Shown here: positions 6,072 through 7,471 of the stretch, in pieces
Layout of the letters: each line of letters begins with the position of its first letter
Numbering within the stretch: position 1 is the first letter of the stretch
NCBI GenBank assembly: GCA_035315685.1
Contig: DATFXR010000765.1
Location: 1-7,471, forward strand
Length of the DNA: 7,471 nt
Direction of reading: 5' to 3'
DNA from: QHWK01 sp035315685
Lineage (GTDB): Bacteria > Acidobacteriota > Vicinamibacteria > Vicinamibacterales > CAVVIG01
Translations under genes and position numbers: made by a program
The notes under the pieces: generated by a model
What the model saw: the letters and a program-made list of their open reading frames with translations, nothing else
The model's database searches: none
Told to the model about the DNA's origin: nothing

Positions 6072-7424
6072 ATGACCCGTCGCGAACTCTTCGCTGCGGC
6101 CTGTGGCTGGACGACTGCGAGCGCGATCCGCGGGCTCGCGCAAGACGCGGGCGGACTGCTTCGCCAGCCTCAGGCGCCCGAACCGGCGTCCGCCGACGCG
6201 GATATCACGCTCCGGATCGGCGAGGTGACGCTGGAGCTCGCTCCAAGGCGGACGGTGCGCACGCTCGCCTACAACGGTCAGGTTCCAGGTCCGTTGCTCC
6301 GCGCGAAACGATCGCAGCGGCTGAGGGTCGACGTCTGGAACGATGCGGGCGAGGAGGAACTTGTCCACTGGCATGGATTCCACATCCCGCCCGAGGTCGA
6401 CGGGTCGTACGAGGAAGGCACGCCAGGGGTGCCGGGGAAGGGCGGCCGGCGCCGCTACGTTTTCACCGCGGAGCCCGCCGGCACGCGCTGGTATCACAGC
6501 CACACCGCCGCGGGCCGCAATCTCAGGAAGAGCACCTACACCGGTCAGTTCGGGATGTTCATCGTCGAGAGCGCCGATCCGGGTGCGTACGATCTCGAAG
6601 TGCCGCTCCTGCTCCACGAATGGGATCCGCATTTCAACTCCGCCGGCGACGTCGAGTTCCGCCTCAGTTCGATCAACGGCAAAATGCTTGGCGCAGGCGA
6701 CCCGATCCGCGTACGGCAATCGCAGCGCGTGCTCTTCCGCATCGTCAACGCGTCCGCCACGCTGGCGCACCGGCTTGCATTGCCGGGACACCTGTTCGAG
6801 GTGATCGCGCTCGACGGCAATCCGGTGCCGACAGCACGAGCGGTCTCAGTCATCGAGCTGGGACCCGGCGAGCGCGTCGACGCGCTGGTGGAGATGAACC
6901 GGCCGGGCGTCTGGATTCTCGGCGAGCTGATCGCCGATCAGCGCGCTGCCGGACTCGGAATCGTCGTCGAGTACGCGGGCCAGCCCGGCCCGCCGCGGTG
7001 GGAGTCCGCGGGATCGGTCTGGAACTACGGCCTGTTCGGCGCGCGCGAGCCGGCGCCAGAGCCGGACAGCCGAGCGGCGTTCGTCTTCAAATCGGTTGAC
7101 GATGGGCACCGCTGGACGATCAACGGCAAGTCGTACCCGAAGACGGATCCGATCGTCGTGTCACCAAACAGACGGTACCGCTGGCGCCTCGATAATCAAA
7201 GCAGCGAGCCGCACCCGATGCATCTGCATCGTCACGCCTTCGAGATCGTTCGTTTCGATGGACAGCCGATCTCCGGCATCCGCAAGGACGTTGTCGTCGT
7301 CCCGGCGTGGAAGCAGGTGGAAATCGACGTCGTGACCGATCAGCCCGGACTATCGCTCTTCCACTGCCATCAGCAGTTCCACATGGACATGGGGTTCATG
7401 GCGGTGATGCAGTACGGGAGCTGA
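6072..7424 (+). CDS. Three-domain multicopper oxidase (laccase-like), probably exported by Tat
   Basis: A 450-residue enzyme expected to oxidise a substrate one electron at a time and reduce O2 to water in the periplasm. The leader MTRRELFAAAC is twin-arginine-like, though its hydrophobic core is short. Three cupredoxin domains lie at about 45-166, 172-302 and 336-450. All copper ligands are present: HWHG (His99, His101), WYHSHT (His142, His144), HPMHLHRH (His381, His384, His386) and HCHQQFH (His431, Cys432, His433, His437). By family alignment, T1 copper is bound by His381, Cys432 and His437, and the other eight His form the T2/T3 cluster. The axial position, just after Gly441, is Phe442 instead of Met. 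There is no Met-rich insert like that of CueO, so copper-tolerance cuprous oxidase is less likely. There is no clear Shine-Dalgarno site before the ATG. It follows the cytochrome by 61 bp. The true substrate (phenolics, metals, or the cytochrome itself) cannot be told from sequence. Confidence 0.95.
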   Translation: MTRRELFAAACGWTTASAIRGLAQDAGGLLRQPQAPEPASADADITLRIGEVTLELAPRRTVRTLAYNGQVPGPLLRAKRSQRLRVDVWNDAGEEELVHWHGFHIPPEVDGSYEEGTPGVPGKGGRRRYVFTAEPAGTRWYHSHTAAGRNLRKSTYTGQFGMFIVESADPGAYDLEVPLLLHEWDPHFNSAGDVEFRLSSINGKMLGAGDPIRVRQSQRVLFRIVNASATLAHRLALPGHLFEVIALDGNPVPTARAVSVIELGPGERVDALVEMNRPGVWILGELIADQRAAGLGIVVEYAGQPGPPRWESAGSVWNYGLFGAREPAPEPDSRAAFVFKSVDDGHRWTINGKSYPKTDPIVVSPNRRYRWRLDNQSSEPHPMHLHRHAFEIVRFDGQPISGIRKDVVVVPAWKQVEIDVVTDQPGLSLFHCHQQFHMDMGFMAVMQYGS

Positions 7425-7431
7425 GAGGCGT

Positions 7432-7465
7432 GTGGGACCGATGGGCCCATGGGATGGGTAGGGTA
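7432..7465. repeat. Degenerate GGGAC/GATGGG-rich stretch resembling the minisatellite
   Basis: Directly after the oxidase stop codon the sequence contains GTGGGACCGATGGGCCCATG and then GGATGGGTAGGG. It reuses the GGGAC-x-GATGGG word of the array at 3314-3390, in the same strand sense, but with irregular spacing. It also contains the palindrome ATGGGCCCAT. The window ends at 7471, so its full extent is unknown. Confidence 0.45.
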
Positions 7466-7471
7466 GAACCG

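Noticed and set aside
6072..7424. Copper nitrite reductase (NirK) as the identity of the oxidase
   Set aside because: NirK has two cupredoxin domains and lacks the full HWHG/WYHSH/HPxHLH/HCHxxxH set. This protein has three domains and the complete T1/T2/T3 ligand set of multicopper oxidases.

Overview
The window is GC-rich DNA from a Gram-negative bacterium. Three things make an Acidobacteriota (Vicinamibacteria-like) chromosome most likely: a TonB-dependent receptor with an N-terminal carboxypeptidase-regulatory-like domain, a membrane-anchored winged-helix/TPR regulator, and short GGGAC-type intergenic repeats. This placement rests on gene style, not on a marker gene. There is no rRNA, tRNA, CRISPR array, transposase or integrase.

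Layout. The left half (1 to about 4900) is transcribed leftwards: a winged-helix/TPR regulator (3438-4904, GTG start preferred), a 214-bp gap with a 9-bp minisatellite and a good promoter candidate, a 980-aa TonB-dependent outer-membrane receptor (281-3223), and 11 bp further on the first 89 codons of an exported beta-propeller-like protein that runs off the left edge. The right half (5041-7424) is transcribed rightwards: a small exported protein of unknown function with three cysteines, a strong hairpin, a small exported c-type cytochrome, and a three-domain multicopper oxidase with a twin-arginine-like leader. The last 47 bp hold a degenerate GGGAC/GATGGG-rich stretch like the minisatellite.

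How the genes may work together. The receptor and the propeller protein look like one transcription unit for outer-membrane uptake or binding of an unknown ligand. The regulator, upstream in the same orientation, could control it by signalling through its membrane segment. The cytochrome and the multicopper oxidase are both predicted to be exported and could form a short periplasmic electron-transfer chain. The oxidase keeps all eleven His/Cys copper ligands but has Phe where many bacterial homologues have the axial Met. No fully new system is evident. The points most worth a second look are the cytochrome/oxidase pair with its Phe-type T1 site, the minisatellite just upstream of the receptor promoter, and the unassigned three-cysteine secreted protein.
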